A stretch of DNA of 64,000 nucleotides from Rhizobium sp. SSA_523 (GTDB lineage: Bacteria; Pseudomonadota; Alphaproteobacteria; Rhizobiales; Rhizobiaceae), in contig NZ_CP129380.1 in NCBI RefSeq assembly GCF_030435705.1, positions 163,820-227,819 on the forward strand, written 5' to 3'. The stretch's first letter is position 1, and each line of letters opens with the position of its first letter. Made by a program: the position numbers and the translations under genes. The notes under the pieces are model-generated. The model ran no database searches. It was not told the origin of the DNA and was given only the letters and a program-made list of their open reading frames with translations. Shown piece by piece: positions 28,201-36,289 of the stretch.

Positions 28201-28542
28201 ATCGTCAATGCCGTCGTCTGGCCATCGTTGTTCGAACGTCAGCGGCGGGTCCTAATGACGGCGAGCATGATGGCCATCAACGGACGCATTCAACGGGAAG
28301 GCGAGGTTGTTCACCTTGTTGCCCAGCGCCTGTTCGATTTCTCCTCCGACCTGGCAAGCGTGGGGAACCGCGACGGCGGCCTCGGCGACTTTCCGCTTCC
28401 CCATGGTCGTGGCGATCAGGTCAAGCACGGAGGAGGACCGGATCCACGGGACAATCCCAAGCCCGTCGTGCAAGCGCGCGAGATCTATATCCCCGATCTC
28501 CATATCGATAATCTAAAAATCAAATCCAGAAACTTCCACTGA
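25276..28542 (+). CDS. dnaE2: Error-prone DNA polymerase DnaE2 (ImuC)
   Basis: 1088 residues, normal for DnaE2. The PHP domain starts [20 protein letters not shown]. The polymerase palm carries [17 protein letters not shown] and [20 protein letters not shown] with the catalytic DxD pair, and a third acidic site lies near [16 protein letters not shown]. The fingers, HhH and an OB fold ([20 protein letters not shown]) follow. It ends KIKSRNFH. It performs mutagenic bypass synthesis during SOS. The ATG at 25276 overlaps the imuB stop; the longer frame from 25252 lies inside imuB. A SRAP gene follows 10 bp later. Confidence 0.95.
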   Translation: MRYAELQVTTHFSFLRGASSAEELFATAAALGIDALGVVDRNSLAGIVRAWEAAKTTGVRLVVGCRLDLSDGMSILVYPTDRPAYSRLTRLLSLGKSRGGKGKCILDLSDVEAYSGGLIAILVPDEADETTAGQLRKIAAIFGDRAYVSLCLRRRPNDRLRLHNLSNLAIRHKVKTVITNDVLFHDPSRRQLQDIVTCIRNRTTIDSVGFDRERHADRFLKAPEEMHRLFSEYPEALARTREIVDRCRFDMSELQYQYPEEALVLGLDAQQSLTKFAWEGAASRYPEGIPDKVRKAILHELELIRVMKYAPYFLTVYSIVRFARSKGILCQGRGSAANSAVCYCLGITSINPETGDLLFERFVSMERDEPPDIDVDFEHARREEVIQWIYETYGRSRSALCSTVTRYRAKGALRDVGKALGLPEDLITQLSSGVWGWSEGVGEKQLIDNNMNTADYRLKLALDLSAQLMGAPRHLGQHPGGFVLTQDRLDDLVPIEPATMKDRQVVEWDKDDIEALKFMKVDVLALGMLTCMAKSFELLRDHKNIPMGLADIEQEDPATYAMIRKADTLGTFQIESRAQMAMLPRLKPRTFYDLVVQVAIVRPGPIQGDMVHPYLRRREGKEKVEYPTPELEAVLGKTLGVPLFQESAMKVAMTCAGFTAGEADQLRRAMATFKFTGGVSKFKDKLVEGMVKNGYTREFAEKTFTQLEGFGSYGFPESHAASFALIAYASSWVKCHHPDVFCAALLNSQPMGFYSVAQIVQDARNHGVEVRPVCVNRSRWDCTMERIGNSDRFAVRLGMRVVKGLPTNDAARIILARAEQPFVSADDMWRRSGVSPSSLVKLAEADAFLPSLQLERRQALWDIKALRDEPLELWAAAAEREAKVIAEMQEPEVALKSMTEGRKVVEDYSHTGLTLRAHPVSFLRKDLDRKGIVTCAEAMGQRDGRWLWTAGLVLVRQRPGSAKGVMFLTLEDETGIVNAVVWPSLFERQRRVLMTASMMAINGRIQREGEVVHLVAQRLFDFSSDLASVGNRDGGLGDFPLPHGRGDQVKHGGGPDPRDNPKPVVQAREIYIPDLHIDNLKIKSRNFH

Positions 28543-28552
28543 GGAGACCTGT

Positions 28553-29218
28553 GTGTCGCGCCTGTTTGCAGTCACCAAAAGCCTGGACGAGATTGTTGCC
28601 CATTTCGCGGTCGACATGGCGCCGGCTATTGAGGTGCCGAGCGAAACTGTCGAAGGCACTCCCGGACTAATCGTCCTTGAGAAAGATGGGTTAAGGCTGT
28701 TGAAGTCGATCCCTTGGGGCTTTCCGCGGCAAACTCGTGACATGCGGCGTGAGGGCGAGCCCCCGAGCCGAATAGGCCTCGTTGCCGATCTCACCAATCC
28801 GCTCTGGGATCGAATCGTCGTCGATCCAAGATACCGGTGCCTCATACCCTTGACGCATTTTGCAAATCCCGACGGTGTCAAAGGGTCAAAAACCCGATCG
28901 TGGTTTTCGAGGAACCGGCAGCCTCTGATGGCCTGGGCGGGTTTCTGCAAGAACACCCCGGACTTCGGCCCCGTGTTCGCCGGCATGACCATGACCGCCA
29001 ACGAGAAGATCAGGCCGTTCAATGACCGGATGCCGGTTTTGCTCAATCCGGACGAATACGACCGCTGGCTTCATGGTTCGATCGAGGACGTCATCGCCTT
29101 CCAGTTCCGCGAGCCGCCGCCATCTGATGACTTGGAAATTTTGCATACGCGTGACCGCTGGCAAAGCGGCGTATCACCCTCCAAAGCTTCACCCCGCCGA
29201 GACAAGATGCTTATGTAA
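28553..29218 (+). CDS. SRAP/YedK-family protein lacking catalytic residues
   Basis: 221 residues. The SRAP fold is recognisable: LIVLEKDGLRLLKSIPWGFP, RYRCLIPLTHFANPDG, PLMAWAGFCKN, FAGMTMTANEKIRPFNDRMP and YDRWLHGS. SRAP proteins shield abasic sites in single-stranded DNA through a covalent bond to Cys2. Here the GTG start gives Met-Ser-Arg, the usual GYFEW Glu is replaced (HFANP), and the usual HxRMPV His is Asn (FNDRMP). A GTG two bases upstream would read Met-Cys-Arg but in a different frame, so a 2-bp change near GCGC may have removed Cys2. It follows dnaE2 with GGAGAC upstream, in the SOS operon. Confidence 0.75.
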   Translation: MSRLFAVTKSLDEIVAHFAVDMAPAIEVPSETVEGTPGLIVLEKDGLRLLKSIPWGFPRQTRDMRREGEPPSRIGLVADLTNPLWDRIVVDPRYRCLIPLTHFANPDGVKGSKTRSWFSRNRQPLMAWAGFCKNTPDFGPVFAGMTMTANEKIRPFNDRMPVLLNPDEYDRWLHGSIEDVIAFQFREPPPSDDLEILHTRDRWQSGVSPSKASPRRDKMLM

Positions 29219-29297
29219 CCAAGGTCTCCACCTGGTCTGCCCCCTGAAAAGTGATCCTTCTTGAAGTATGGCTATTGAGCCGAGGAAGGACATTGAA

Positions 29298-29576
29298 ATG
29301 GCAGGGAAAAGACACAAGGCAGAAGAGATCGTCACGAAGCTCCGTCAGGTTGACGTGTTGAATGCGCAGGGAAAATCGATGGCGGAGGCGATCCGGTCGA
29401 TAGGCGTGACGGAAGTTACATACTACCGGTGGCGGTCTGAATACGGCGGCTTGAAGGGTGACCAGGTGAAGCGGTTGAGAGAGCTGGAGGCCGAGAATGC
29501 CCGGCTCCGGCGTGCCGTTTCCGATCTCACGCTGGACAAGATGATCCTTGCCGAGGCCGCCAAGGGAAACTTCTAA
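29298..29576 (+). CDS. IS407-like OrfA
   Basis: 92 residues from the ATG at 29298 (MAGKRHKAEEIVTKLRQVDV), preceded by AGGAAGGA; a start 10 codons earlier is possible. The HTH domain reads SMAEAIRSIGVTEVTYYRWR, then a zipper KRLRELEAENARLRRAVSDL. It ends AAKGNF. The orfB frame overlaps this end (AAACTTCTAAG), the usual place for programmed frameshifting in this IS group. It is not productive here because orfB is interrupted. Confidence 0.88.
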   Translation: MAGKRHKAEEIVTKLRQVDVLNAQGKSMAEAIRSIGVTEVTYYRWRSEYGGLKGDQVKRLRELEAENARLRRAVSDLTLDKMILAEAAKGNF

Positions 29577-30341
29577 GCCCCGCCCGCCGCCGCGCCTGCG
29601 TGGATCATGTCATCGAGGAACTGGGCGTGTCCGAGAGACGGGCCTGCCGAGTTCTCGGTCAGCATCGTTCGACGCAGCGCAAGATCGCCAAGACCCCGGA
29701 TGACGAAGCAGCGTTGACCGCCGACATCACGGCGCTCGCTCTCCAGTATGGCCGCTATGGTTATCGTCGCATCACTGCGATGCTGCACCAGGCTGGCTGG
29801 ATCGTGAACGTCAAGCGGGTCGAACGCATCTGGCGGCGGGAGGGGCTGAAGGAGCCGCACAGGCAACCCAAACGCGGTCGGCTGTGGTTGAACGACAGCT
29901 CGTGTGTCCGGCTTCGGCCGGAATATCCAAACCATGTCTGGTCCTACGACTTCGTCGAGGATCGCACACACAATGGCAGGAAAATCCGCATGCTCAATGT
30001 GATCGACGAGTTCACGCGCGAATGCATTGCCATCAGGGTCGAGAGAAAGCTGAAGGCCGTCGATGTCATCGACGTTCTTTCCGACCTGTTCATCCTGCGC
30101 GGCGTCGCGACGCATATTCGGTCCGACAACGTCCTAGCTTGGGAACAAAACGCAGTTCGGGGCGTCAGGTCACGGGGCATCCGAGCGACCGGATACCCTT
30201 AAAATAGTTGCCCAGGCGGGCTCCGCCGTCAAGATGTGGTCTCTTCCATAGCAAATACAGGGTCGGTCTTGTTGCCGCCCTCACCGTCCTTAAGACGAGA
30301 TCCTAAATCCCAAGCGGAAGGCCCGAACATTATCTACGAGG

Positions 30342-31625
30342 TCAGGAACCTGCCTCCACGGCTCTACAGAGAGGGGTCCTTCCGCCTGGGCTCGTCCCTT
30401 CAAAGAAGGGGCGATAGGGTTCGCCGGATTTGATCACGGCGTGAACGGTGCGGGCCATCTTCGCGGCGATGGCCGTATAAGCCTTGCGGCGTAAATCCGG
30501 GTTGTGGCGATCCTGAGCGATGTAGCGCTCGAATTTGTCCCGGAAGCTGTTGGCCTTCTTCAGGACCGCAGTCTGCCCTGCCAGCCACAAAGTGCGGCGC
30601 AAGCGGGCATTACCATATTTGGAAATCTTGCTTCGACCACGAAACATACCGGACTGGACGGTGGCCAGGTCCATGCCACAGAACTTCAGAAACTGACGAT
30701 GGTGACGGAACCGGCGCAGATCGCCCGTCTCGGCTAGGATGGTGAGCGCATTGATTGGGCCGATGCCAGGGATGGTGCGCAGCAACTGATAATCGGGTCG
30801 ATGACCGAGCAGTTCGACAGCACGATCTTCGATGGAATTACGCTGACGGATCAGGCTTCTCCCCTCGGCCAGCATCATGCGGAACATACGGATTGCGTCT
30901 GAATCCGGCGACACAGGCAACCCGGCAGACACTTTCGCTGTCTCGTAAATATCTGATAACATGAGTGACTTCTCCACCTTGCGTCCAACCACATCCCAAG
31001 CGGACTGGATAAACTGCTCCTTGGTCATGGCGCTGATCATGTGCGGAGAAGGGAACATCTCGAGAAACGCCAGGAACCAATCTGTTCGTGAGCTGCGATG
31101 GAACCGGTCGGCTTCCGGGAAATAGAGTGGCAGGTAGTGGGTCAGGATGCGGTGCCATAGTTCGGTCTTTGCTCGTGACACGGCGTCGTGTGTCTTGGAC
31201 AATTCCTGTATGTCGTTGGTGCCGGCCACCATCGGATCCTGGAAGATCTGCACTGCGCCGATCTGCAGCATGTGCAAAATGACCTGGGCATCTTTCGGGT
31301 CGTTCTTGTCCCAACTGTTGTGCAGGGCTTCACGTGTACGGGCTAGAGCAATCGAGGACACGAGCTTCAGGTCGAACCCGGCAATACCGAGGTGATACAT
31401 CAGGACGCGATGATAGTTGCCGGTCGCCTCAAAGCCGACCCGGACGGGCATGTTGTATTCCCGCAAGATCCCAATCAGCCGTTGGAAGTCATCGGTGCTA
31501 TTGGTGATCGTCAGGCGCCGTCGACGCATCTTGCCCGGAACCGCGATCAGTATCTCGTGCCGGTGTTTGGAAATGTCGATGCCTACCAGAACACGGGCAT
31601 CCAAAGTATGCTCAACCTTGGCCAT
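30342..31625 (-). CDS. IS110-family transposase (DEDD recombinase)
   Basis: 427 residues from the ATG at 31625, with GAGGAGACC 6 bases upstream. The N-terminal RuvC-like DEDD domain carries VLVGIDISKHRHEILIAV (Asp), VRVGFEATGNYHRVLMYHLG (Glu) and WDKNDPKDAQVILHMLQIG (Asp pair). The C-terminal transposase_20 domain has LLRTIPGIGPINALTILAET and FLKFCGMDLATVQSGMFRGR with the nucleophilic Ser region. It is full length and apparently intact. Family knowledge: IS110 recombinases are guided by a structured bridge RNA encoded in an element end. Confidence 0.92.
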   Translation of the reverse strand: MAKVEHTLDARVLVGIDISKHRHEILIAVPGKMRRRRLTITNSTDDFQRLIGILREYNMPVRVGFEATGNYHRVLMYHLGIAGFDLKLVSSIALARTREALHNSWDKNDPKDAQVILHMLQIGAVQIFQDPMVAGTNDIQELSKTHDAVSRAKTELWHRILTHYLPLYFPEADRFHRSSRTDWFLAFLEMFPSPHMISAMTKEQFIQSAWDVVGRKVEKSLMLSDIYETAKVSAGLPVSPDSDAIRMFRMMLAEGRSLIRQRNSIEDRAVELLGHRPDYQLLRTIPGIGPINALTILAETGDLRRFRHHRQFLKFCGMDLATVQSGMFRGRSKISKYGNARLRRTLWLAGQTAVLKKANSFRDKFERYIAQDRHNPDLRRKAYTAIAAKMARTVHAVIKSGEPYRPFFEGTSPGGRTPLCRAVEAGS

Positions 31626-31757
31626 AGCCGGTCTCCTCTGTGGTGTGGTTCGCAAAACCACCATAGAGACCTGAGACCCGGTTATGGCCACCTGCTGCGC
31701 AAATTGGGGCTGCGCAGGCGGCCATAACCTTCAATTGCACGTTATTCCCAACATGCT
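31626..31757 (-). other. IS110 non-coding end; candidate bridge-RNA region
   Basis: It contains a long hairpin, 31680-31729 (GGTTATGGCC paired with GGCCATAACC, with an imperfect inner CCTGC/GCAGG stem), and a GTGGTT/AACCAC stem nearer the transposase. Structured DNA directly upstream of the transposase is where IS110-group bridge RNAs are encoded. Expression and guide loops are not shown by the sequence alone. Confidence 0.35.
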
Positions 31758-32119
31758 ACGGGCCGGAGTTCATCGCCAAGGCATTGCGGGAATGGATCGC
31801 GGCGGTGGGTGCCAAGACCGCCTACATCATGCCGGGCAGTCCGTGGGAAAACGGCTATTGCGAGAGCTTCAATTCGAAGCTCCGTGACGAACTGCTCAAC
31901 GGTGAAATCTTCTACACGCTCAAGGAGGCAAAGATCGTCATCGAAAACTGGCGACGTCACTACAACACCGTGCGGCCGCACTCATCGCTGGGCTACAGGC
32001 CACCGTCTCCCGAAGCCTCTGTTTGGCCTCGCCAAAACGGACCGGCATCAACGCCAGCGGTGGCCAGCAGGCCAAGCATGCACTAACATTCCAACCGGAT
32101 CACCCCATGGGGGCAGGCC

Positions 32120-32323
32120 ATTCGGCGACGCCAAGATGACAACCGCGCTGCTCGACCGGCTCACTCATCATTGCCACATCCTCGAAACCGGAAACGATAG
32201 CTTTCGCTTCAAAAACAGCTCCGCCCACGAACCAAAAAATACAAAGGAGAAAAACAGCGACTTGACCAAATCACAAGACCCGAAACATATCTAAAAGGCG
32301 GGTCAAATCTCGGTGGAAATACC
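32120..32323 (+). pseudogene. IstB C-terminal remnant with IS21 terminal repeat
   Basis: The frame [20 protein letters not shown], then [14 protein letters not shown], is the C-terminus of an IstB ATPase and ends at 32294. It differs from the istB at 6-785. It is followed by GGGTCAAATCTCGGTGGAAA, an IS21 terminal block, into which copy B of the IS3 element inserted (32324). The upstream part is missing because IS407 abuts it. Confidence 0.75.
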
Positions 32324-33930
32324 GGGGGTGCGGACGAAAACTTGGACCACCAAGGAGGTAGTTCATGTATTCCCACGCAGACAGACTTCGAGCGGTCGAG
32401 CTGTATCTCAGGCTGGGCAAGCGACTGAACGCGACCATTCGCCAGCTGGGATATCCGACCAAGAATGCCCTGAAGGGCTGGTACCGGGAGTACGTCGAGA
32501 ACCGCGACTTGCGTGTTCAGGCGGTGGCTCGAGCACCGAAATTCTCGGAGGCCCAAAAGCAGGCCGCACTCGAGCACTTTCGCACCCATGATCGTTGCAT
32601 CTCCGCGACGATGAGGGCGCTCGGCTATCCTGGAAGAGGAACACTGACCGCTTGGGTTCGTGAGGCGTTTCCGGAGACGCGAACATCGATGGTCGGTCGG
32701 TCATGGCATCCGGGCTATAGCGAGGGTGTGCGGCAAGCTGGTGTCGTCGGGCTATGCGGTGGAGATGAAACTGCTCAACAGGTAGCTGACCGGCTGGGCG
32801 TCTCAAGGCCGACCTTGTACAGCTGGAAGAACCAGCTTCTCGGTCATGAGGCCCCATCATCCATGAAACGCCGCAAAGCAAACTCCAAGGTGGCTGAACG
32901 TGAAGAGCTCGAGCGAGAGCTTGAAGTCCTCCAGCGTGATGTCCGCCAGTTGCAACTCGAACATGATCTCCTGAAGAAGGCTAATGAACTCCTAAAAAAA
33001 GGCCTGGGCGTCGATCTGCAGATCCTGAGTAATCGGGAGAAGACACAGCTGGTTGACGCCCTTAAAGAAGTTTATCGCTTGCCAGAACTGCTGACCCAGC
33101 TTCGAATTGCGCGAAGCTCCTACTTCTACCATCGTGCCCGCATGTGTCTGGCAGACAAGTATGCCGCCATTCGTCACAGCCTTGCGGAAATCTTCGAAGC
33201 AAACCGTCGCTGCTACGGCTATCGCCGATTGCAGGCGTCGCTGGCCAGGCAGAACGTGACAATCTCGGAAAAGGTTGTGCAGCGTTTGATGAAGCAAGAG
33301 CAGTTGGTCGTCGCCAGGCCGCGTCGACGGCGGTTTGGATCATATCTGGGAGAAATCAGCCCGGCGCCCGAGAACCTGATCAATCGCGACTTCCATGCAA
33401 AAGCGCCGAACGTAAAATGGCTGACGGATATCACCGAGTTCCAGATCCCGGCCGGGAAGGTGTGCCTCTCGCCCATCATCGACTGCTTCGACGGCATGGT
33501 AATCAGTTCGCGATTGGAACGCAACCAGATGCGGGTCTCGTCAATACCATGCTGGATGCAGCCATCAGGACCGTGACCAACAGGGAGGACCGGCCAATCA
33601 TACATTCCGATCGCGGAGCTCATTATCGTTGGCCCGGCTGGCTAACACGGATCAGCAACGCGCAGATGGTTCGCTCAATGTCCCGGAAGGGCTGCTCACA
33701 AGACAACGCTGCATGCGAAGGCTTCTTCGGCCGGTTGAAAACGGAACTCTTCTATCCACGAGATTGGAAAACCATCACGATCGAACAGTTCGTCACCGAG
33801 GTGGATGCTTACATCCGCTGGTACAACGAGAAGCGCATCAAGATATCGCTAGGCTCGCTCAGCCCGGTCGAGTATCGTCAGAGCCTCGGCCTGAACTTAT
33901 GAAGCAGTCCAACTTTTTATCCGCACCCCC
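32324..33930 (+). mobile_element. IS3-family element, copy B (frameshifted)
   Basis: 1607 bp, near-identical to copy A. The ends are GGGGGTGCGGACGAAAACTT and ATCCGCACCCCC. The bases ACC on both sides (32321-32323 and 33931-33933) form a 3-bp target duplication, so this copy still marks an original insertion event, into the end of an IS21 element. Confidence 0.88.
32365..33902 (+). pseudogene. IS3-family transposase, frameshifted (copy B)
   Basis: It shares the layout and lesion of copy A: 403 codons to 33576 in the first frame, then the rest of the integrase core in the second frame to 33902, which reads IGTQPDAGLVNTMLDAAIRT and RPIIHSDRGAHYRWPG. Differences from copy A are scattered substitutions (for example HADRLR for YADRLR, RTSM for QTSM). 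The shared frameshift means one copy descends from the other or both from a broken parent. Confidence 0.78.
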
Positions 33931-33959
33931 ACCGGGTCACTTCTCAGTGAAAATCAACG
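33931..33959 (+). repeat. Outer IS21 terminal block beyond IS3 copy B
   Basis: ACCGGGTCACTTCTCAGTGA followed by AAATCAACG continues the IS21 end interrupted at 32323. Together the two blocks restore a doubled terminal repeat of the IS21 remnant. Confidence 0.6.
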
Positions 33960-34231
33960 ACCGTCACTTAGATCAGAAGACCAATCTCCCGCTTCTGCAA
34001 CGTGCAGACCATGAAAATTGGAATGATAAAATTGGTGACGAAGATCTGGAGCTGTCCAGCGCCCTATCCGCAGCAGTTCACGCCCAGAGATATCCGTGAA
34101 CCGTCGCGGAAGGCGTTTTGATCGGCTGCGTTCCTTCTCAGAAATCGTTAGTTCCTATAGTGTCCACTTCAGGCAATCATCACGTGCGTCGCAGAGGGTT
34201 GGGGAGTCTGTCGAATAGTCGGATCAACAAA

Positions 34232-34675
34232 ATGAAAATGAAGAAATCGAACGTCGATTACCCGATAGATGCGCATGTGCTTGCCGAAACTCTCCGCCAC
34301 ACGCTCGGCAGCTTCATTCGAGGCATAAGATCCGGGGCACAGACACCGACAACCTCGCAGTCTGAAACACTTTCGCTCTTGGATCGGGAGGGGCCACTGA
34401 GCGTTGCGCAACTGGCCGACTTTCGTAACGTCCGCCACCAAAGCATGCGGCTGGTTGTCGGTCAGCTAGTCACGGAGAGCCTAGTCGGTAAGATGCCCAA
34501 TCCGGCGGACCGGCGCAGCGAGCTTCTTTTCCTGACTGAGCAGGGGCGCGCGCGACTATCCCGCGCCCGTCAAGCCCGAACGGCGCAGATCGCCGAACGG
34601 ATCGAGGAGCGTCTATCTGAAGAGGACAGGCAAACGCTCGACGCGGCCATCCGTATCATCGAGCGGCTGTGCTAA
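34232..34675 (+). CDS. MarR-family transcriptional regulator
   Basis: 147 residues. The winged helix-turn-helix reads QSETLSLLDREGPLSVAQLA, then FRNVRHQSMRLVVGQLVTES and the wing MPNPADRRSELLFLTEQG; dimerisation helices flank it (ETLRHTLGSFIRGIR; DAAIRIIERLC). The ATG at 34232 is used; the open frame upstream begins in IS-flank DNA. It converges with the ester-cyclase-like gene, 9 bp apart. The strong palindrome at 35113 is a plausible target, although no copy of it lies in its own upstream region. Confidence 0.82.
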   Translation: MKMKKSNVDYPIDAHVLAETLRHTLGSFIRGIRSGAQTPTTSQSETLSLLDREGPLSVAQLADFRNVRHQSMRLVVGQLVTESLVGKMPNPADRRSELLFLTEQGRARLSRARQARTAQIAERIEERLSEEDRQTLDAAIRIIERLC

Positions 34676-34684
34676 CGGGACCGA

Positions 34685-35095
34685 TCAACCTTTGGACAGG
34701 GTGGCGATCACGTTCGACAGTGTGTTCAAGCCCCAATGCTCCGCATATCTGCCGCCTTCAATGCGCACGATGTCGATGACGCTGATAGTCAGCTCTCGTC
34801 CTGTCGCCGGAACGCCGAGCAGAGTGCCAGAGTGAATTCCGCTAATGGTCTTTCGGGTGGTGACCTTGTCTGCCTCGGCAATCTGCTCATGGATCACGAC
34901 CTTCAGGTTCGACAACGCAGGACGCAACACCTTCTCAAACGTGTTCCACATGCTCTCAGGACCCTGCGGCATGCCTGGGGGAGCGGCGTGATTTATGAAG
35001 TCAGGAGACATCAGGGCGTGAAATGCCGCCTCGCTTCCATTTTGGATCACTTCGATGTTGAAGCGGCGAACCACTTCCTTGTTTTCATCAGACAT
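34685..35095 (-). CDS. SnoaL-like/ester-cyclase family protein
   Basis: 136 residues with the NTF2-like fold: NKEVVRRFNIEVIQNGSEAA, LMSPDFINHAAPPGMPQGPE, TTRKTISGIHSGTLLGVPAT and a final beta region GRELTISVIDIVRIEGGRYA, EHWG. The Asn-His (FINH) and the late EHW match the SnoaL-like ester cyclase group; the true substrate is unknown. The start is the ATG at 35095; the longer frame is translation through the operator palindrome. It is likely controlled by the site at 35113-35147. Confidence 0.75.
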   Translation of the reverse strand: MSDENKEVVRRFNIEVIQNGSEAAFHALMSPDFINHAAPPGMPQGPESMWNTFEKVLRPALSNLKVVIHEQIAEADKVTTRKTISGIHSGTLLGVPATGRELTISVIDIVRIEGGRYAEHWGLNTLSNVIATLSKG

Positions 35096-35112
35096 TGTCG
35101 ACCTCCAAGGTT

Positions 35113-35147
35113 CCGCATTATATACAGCTTGACTGTATATAATGCGG
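35113..35147 (-). promoter_or_regulatory. Perfect 15-bp-arm palindrome (operator)
   Basis: Arms CCGCATTATATACAG and CTGTATATAATGCGG are exact reverse complements around CTTGA. It sits 18 bp upstream of the ester-cyclase-like start. On the minus strand each arm supplies TATA-rich sequence that could serve as a -10. A dimeric repressor site is likely. Confidence 0.75.
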
Positions 35148-35213
35148 ATAGGCCATTTAGGCGCCGTTTGCAATCAGGATCCTGGCTGGAGCATGCCAGA
35201 CTTCAGACGTCGC

Positions 35214-36152
35214 TTACTGCATGTGCTGATTGAACCATTCGATCATGCGGTCGGGCTGCCGCTGGAAGTATAGGTAGCCGTCCCAGCGTGACGAAGTTCC
35301 CTCAATCCATATCAGTTCCTTCTCCGGAATGGGGATGTTGTCAAACATGCCCTGGATGTCGGCCGGCCTTGTCAAGGCGTCGTCCTTCACCTGATAGAGA
35401 AGTGTTGGGATACGGACGTGTTTTGCGAATGGTACCGGAGACATCTCGTCCAGCCTGAAGCTGTTGATCGCCATCAGCTCCTGCTCAACGATCCCAATGT
35501 GCTCATCCAGTCCCATCGCTGCAAGAAGCTGTTCGATGGCCACGCGTACGGACAGAGGCTGTGGGGCCACCATGCAGCGAATTCCTTCAAACGTATCAGG
35601 AGACTCTGCCATGGCGTAGATCGTTGCATTGCAACCTTGGCAGCGACTGAACAGCCCAATGGTCATACCTTTGAGTCGTGCATCCGTTCGGGCATACTGG
35701 ATCGATCCCAAAACATCTCGCGCTTCGAGACGGCCTCCGCTGCTGATGCCACCATTGGCGCTGCCGCTCTGTCCGAGATTTCGCATGTCATAGGCGAGCA
35801 CGTTATATCCTTCGTCGTGCAGGATCTTGTAGTCCGGGACGTAGTTTACCTCGAATGCGTTGAGAGGGCCGCCGATCGATTTCCAAGGTTCGAGGTGGGC
35901 AGGCAGACCATAGCGGTTGAACCAAAGGGGGTGATTGGCGATGATGAGTTTGTCTGATCCCTCGCATGGGATGAACCAGGCCTCAAGCGGCACTCCGTCA
36001 AGCGAGAGAAAGGAAACCCTGTCATACTTGAGACCATAGTCCTCTGGGCTCTTGAGCAGGGGTGCACGGATCGGGTAGCCGATCTGTGCGGCAATTCCTT
36101 TGAGAATTTTTGGTGTTTCGTCCGAAGCGGGGGTTTCAACAACATGGGTCAT
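35214..36152 (-). CDS. Alpha/beta hydrolase with Cys-type nucleophile elbow
   Basis: 312 residues. The alpha/beta-hydrolase pattern includes LIIANHPLWFNRYGLP (oxyanion region), YNVLAYDMRNLGQSG and the elbow MTIGLFSRCQGCNATIYAMA, where Cys (or the nearby Ser) sits at the nucleophile position. Later IPTLLYQVKDDALTRPADIQ gives the acid and ELIWIEGTSSRWDGYLYF the region where a His is expected, which is not obvious. Closest in style to dienelactone-hydrolase or X-Pro-peptidase-like folds. Start chosen at 36152: GGAG lies 9 bases before it and directly abuts the earlier ATG. It is divergent from the AraC gene. Confidence 0.7.
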   Translation of the reverse strand: MTHVVETPASDETPKILKGIAAQIGYPIRAPLLKSPEDYGLKYDRVSFLSLDGVPLEAWFIPCEGSDKLIIANHPLWFNRYGLPAHLEPWKSIGGPLNAFEVNYVPDYKILHDEGYNVLAYDMRNLGQSGSANGGISSGGRLEARDVLGSIQYARTDARLKGMTIGLFSRCQGCNATIYAMAESPDTFEGIRCMVAPQPLSVRVAIEQLLAAMGLDEHIGIVEQELMAINSFRLDEMSPVPFAKHVRIPTLLYQVKDDALTRPADIQGMFDNIPIPEKELIWIEGTSSRWDGYLYFQRQPDRMIEWFNQHMQ

Positions 36153-36217
36153 GGTGTTCATCTCCTTCAGTGGTAACACCGACGGATGTGGGGGCATGTG
36201 GAAGCACCTATGAGCCA

Positions 36218-36248
36218 GATCCTGCCATCGTCTTGCCCGATCCTGCCA
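36218..36248 (+). promoter_or_regulatory. Direct-repeat AraC-type operator
   Basis: GATCCTGCCA occurs at 36218 and again at 36239, exactly 21 bp (two helical turns) apart. It lies between the divergent hydrolase and araC-family genes. This is the classic spacing for an AraC/XylS regulator dimer. Confidence 0.65.
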
Positions 36249-36289
36249 ATTCTGCCGTTGTTATTCATCTTCCGTGATTAGTCATCGCT

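Larger units (their letters stand above)
30131..31757 (-). mobile_element. IS110-family element
   Basis: About 1.63 kb inserted in orfB. It has no long inverted repeats and no clear target duplication, as usual for IS110. The left boundary is at GACAAC/GTCCTAGC and the right at CATGCT/ACGGGCC, each uncertain by about 3 bp. Non-coding ends are about 132 bp upstream and about 210 bp downstream of the transposase. Confidence 0.8.
29600..32086 (+). pseudogene. IS407-like OrfB split by an IS110-family insertion
   Basis: The 5' part (29600-30130) has the HTH_21 region and integrase core with the first Asp (NHVWSYDFVEDRTHNG) and runs to HIRSDN, the second catalytic Asp. The 3' part (31758-32086) resumes at [20 protein letters not shown] and includes [20 protein letters not shown] with the Glu, ending SRPSMH. 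The intact motif would be HIRSDNGPEF, so the IS110 element sits between the Asn and Gly codons. Confidence 0.88.
29233..32119 (+). mobile_element. IS407-like IS3-family element interrupted by an IS110-family element
   Basis: The ends match as inverted repeats: TGGTCTGCCCCCTGAAAAGT on the left and, on the right, GATCACCCCATGGGGGCAGG followed by CCA. They start TG and end CA as IS3-family elements do. Flanking bases differ (CACC and TTCG), so no target duplication is left. The left flank follows the SRAP gene and the right flank is inside an istB remnant, which implies a rearrangement. A shortened relative lies at 43015-43722. Confidence 0.85.
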
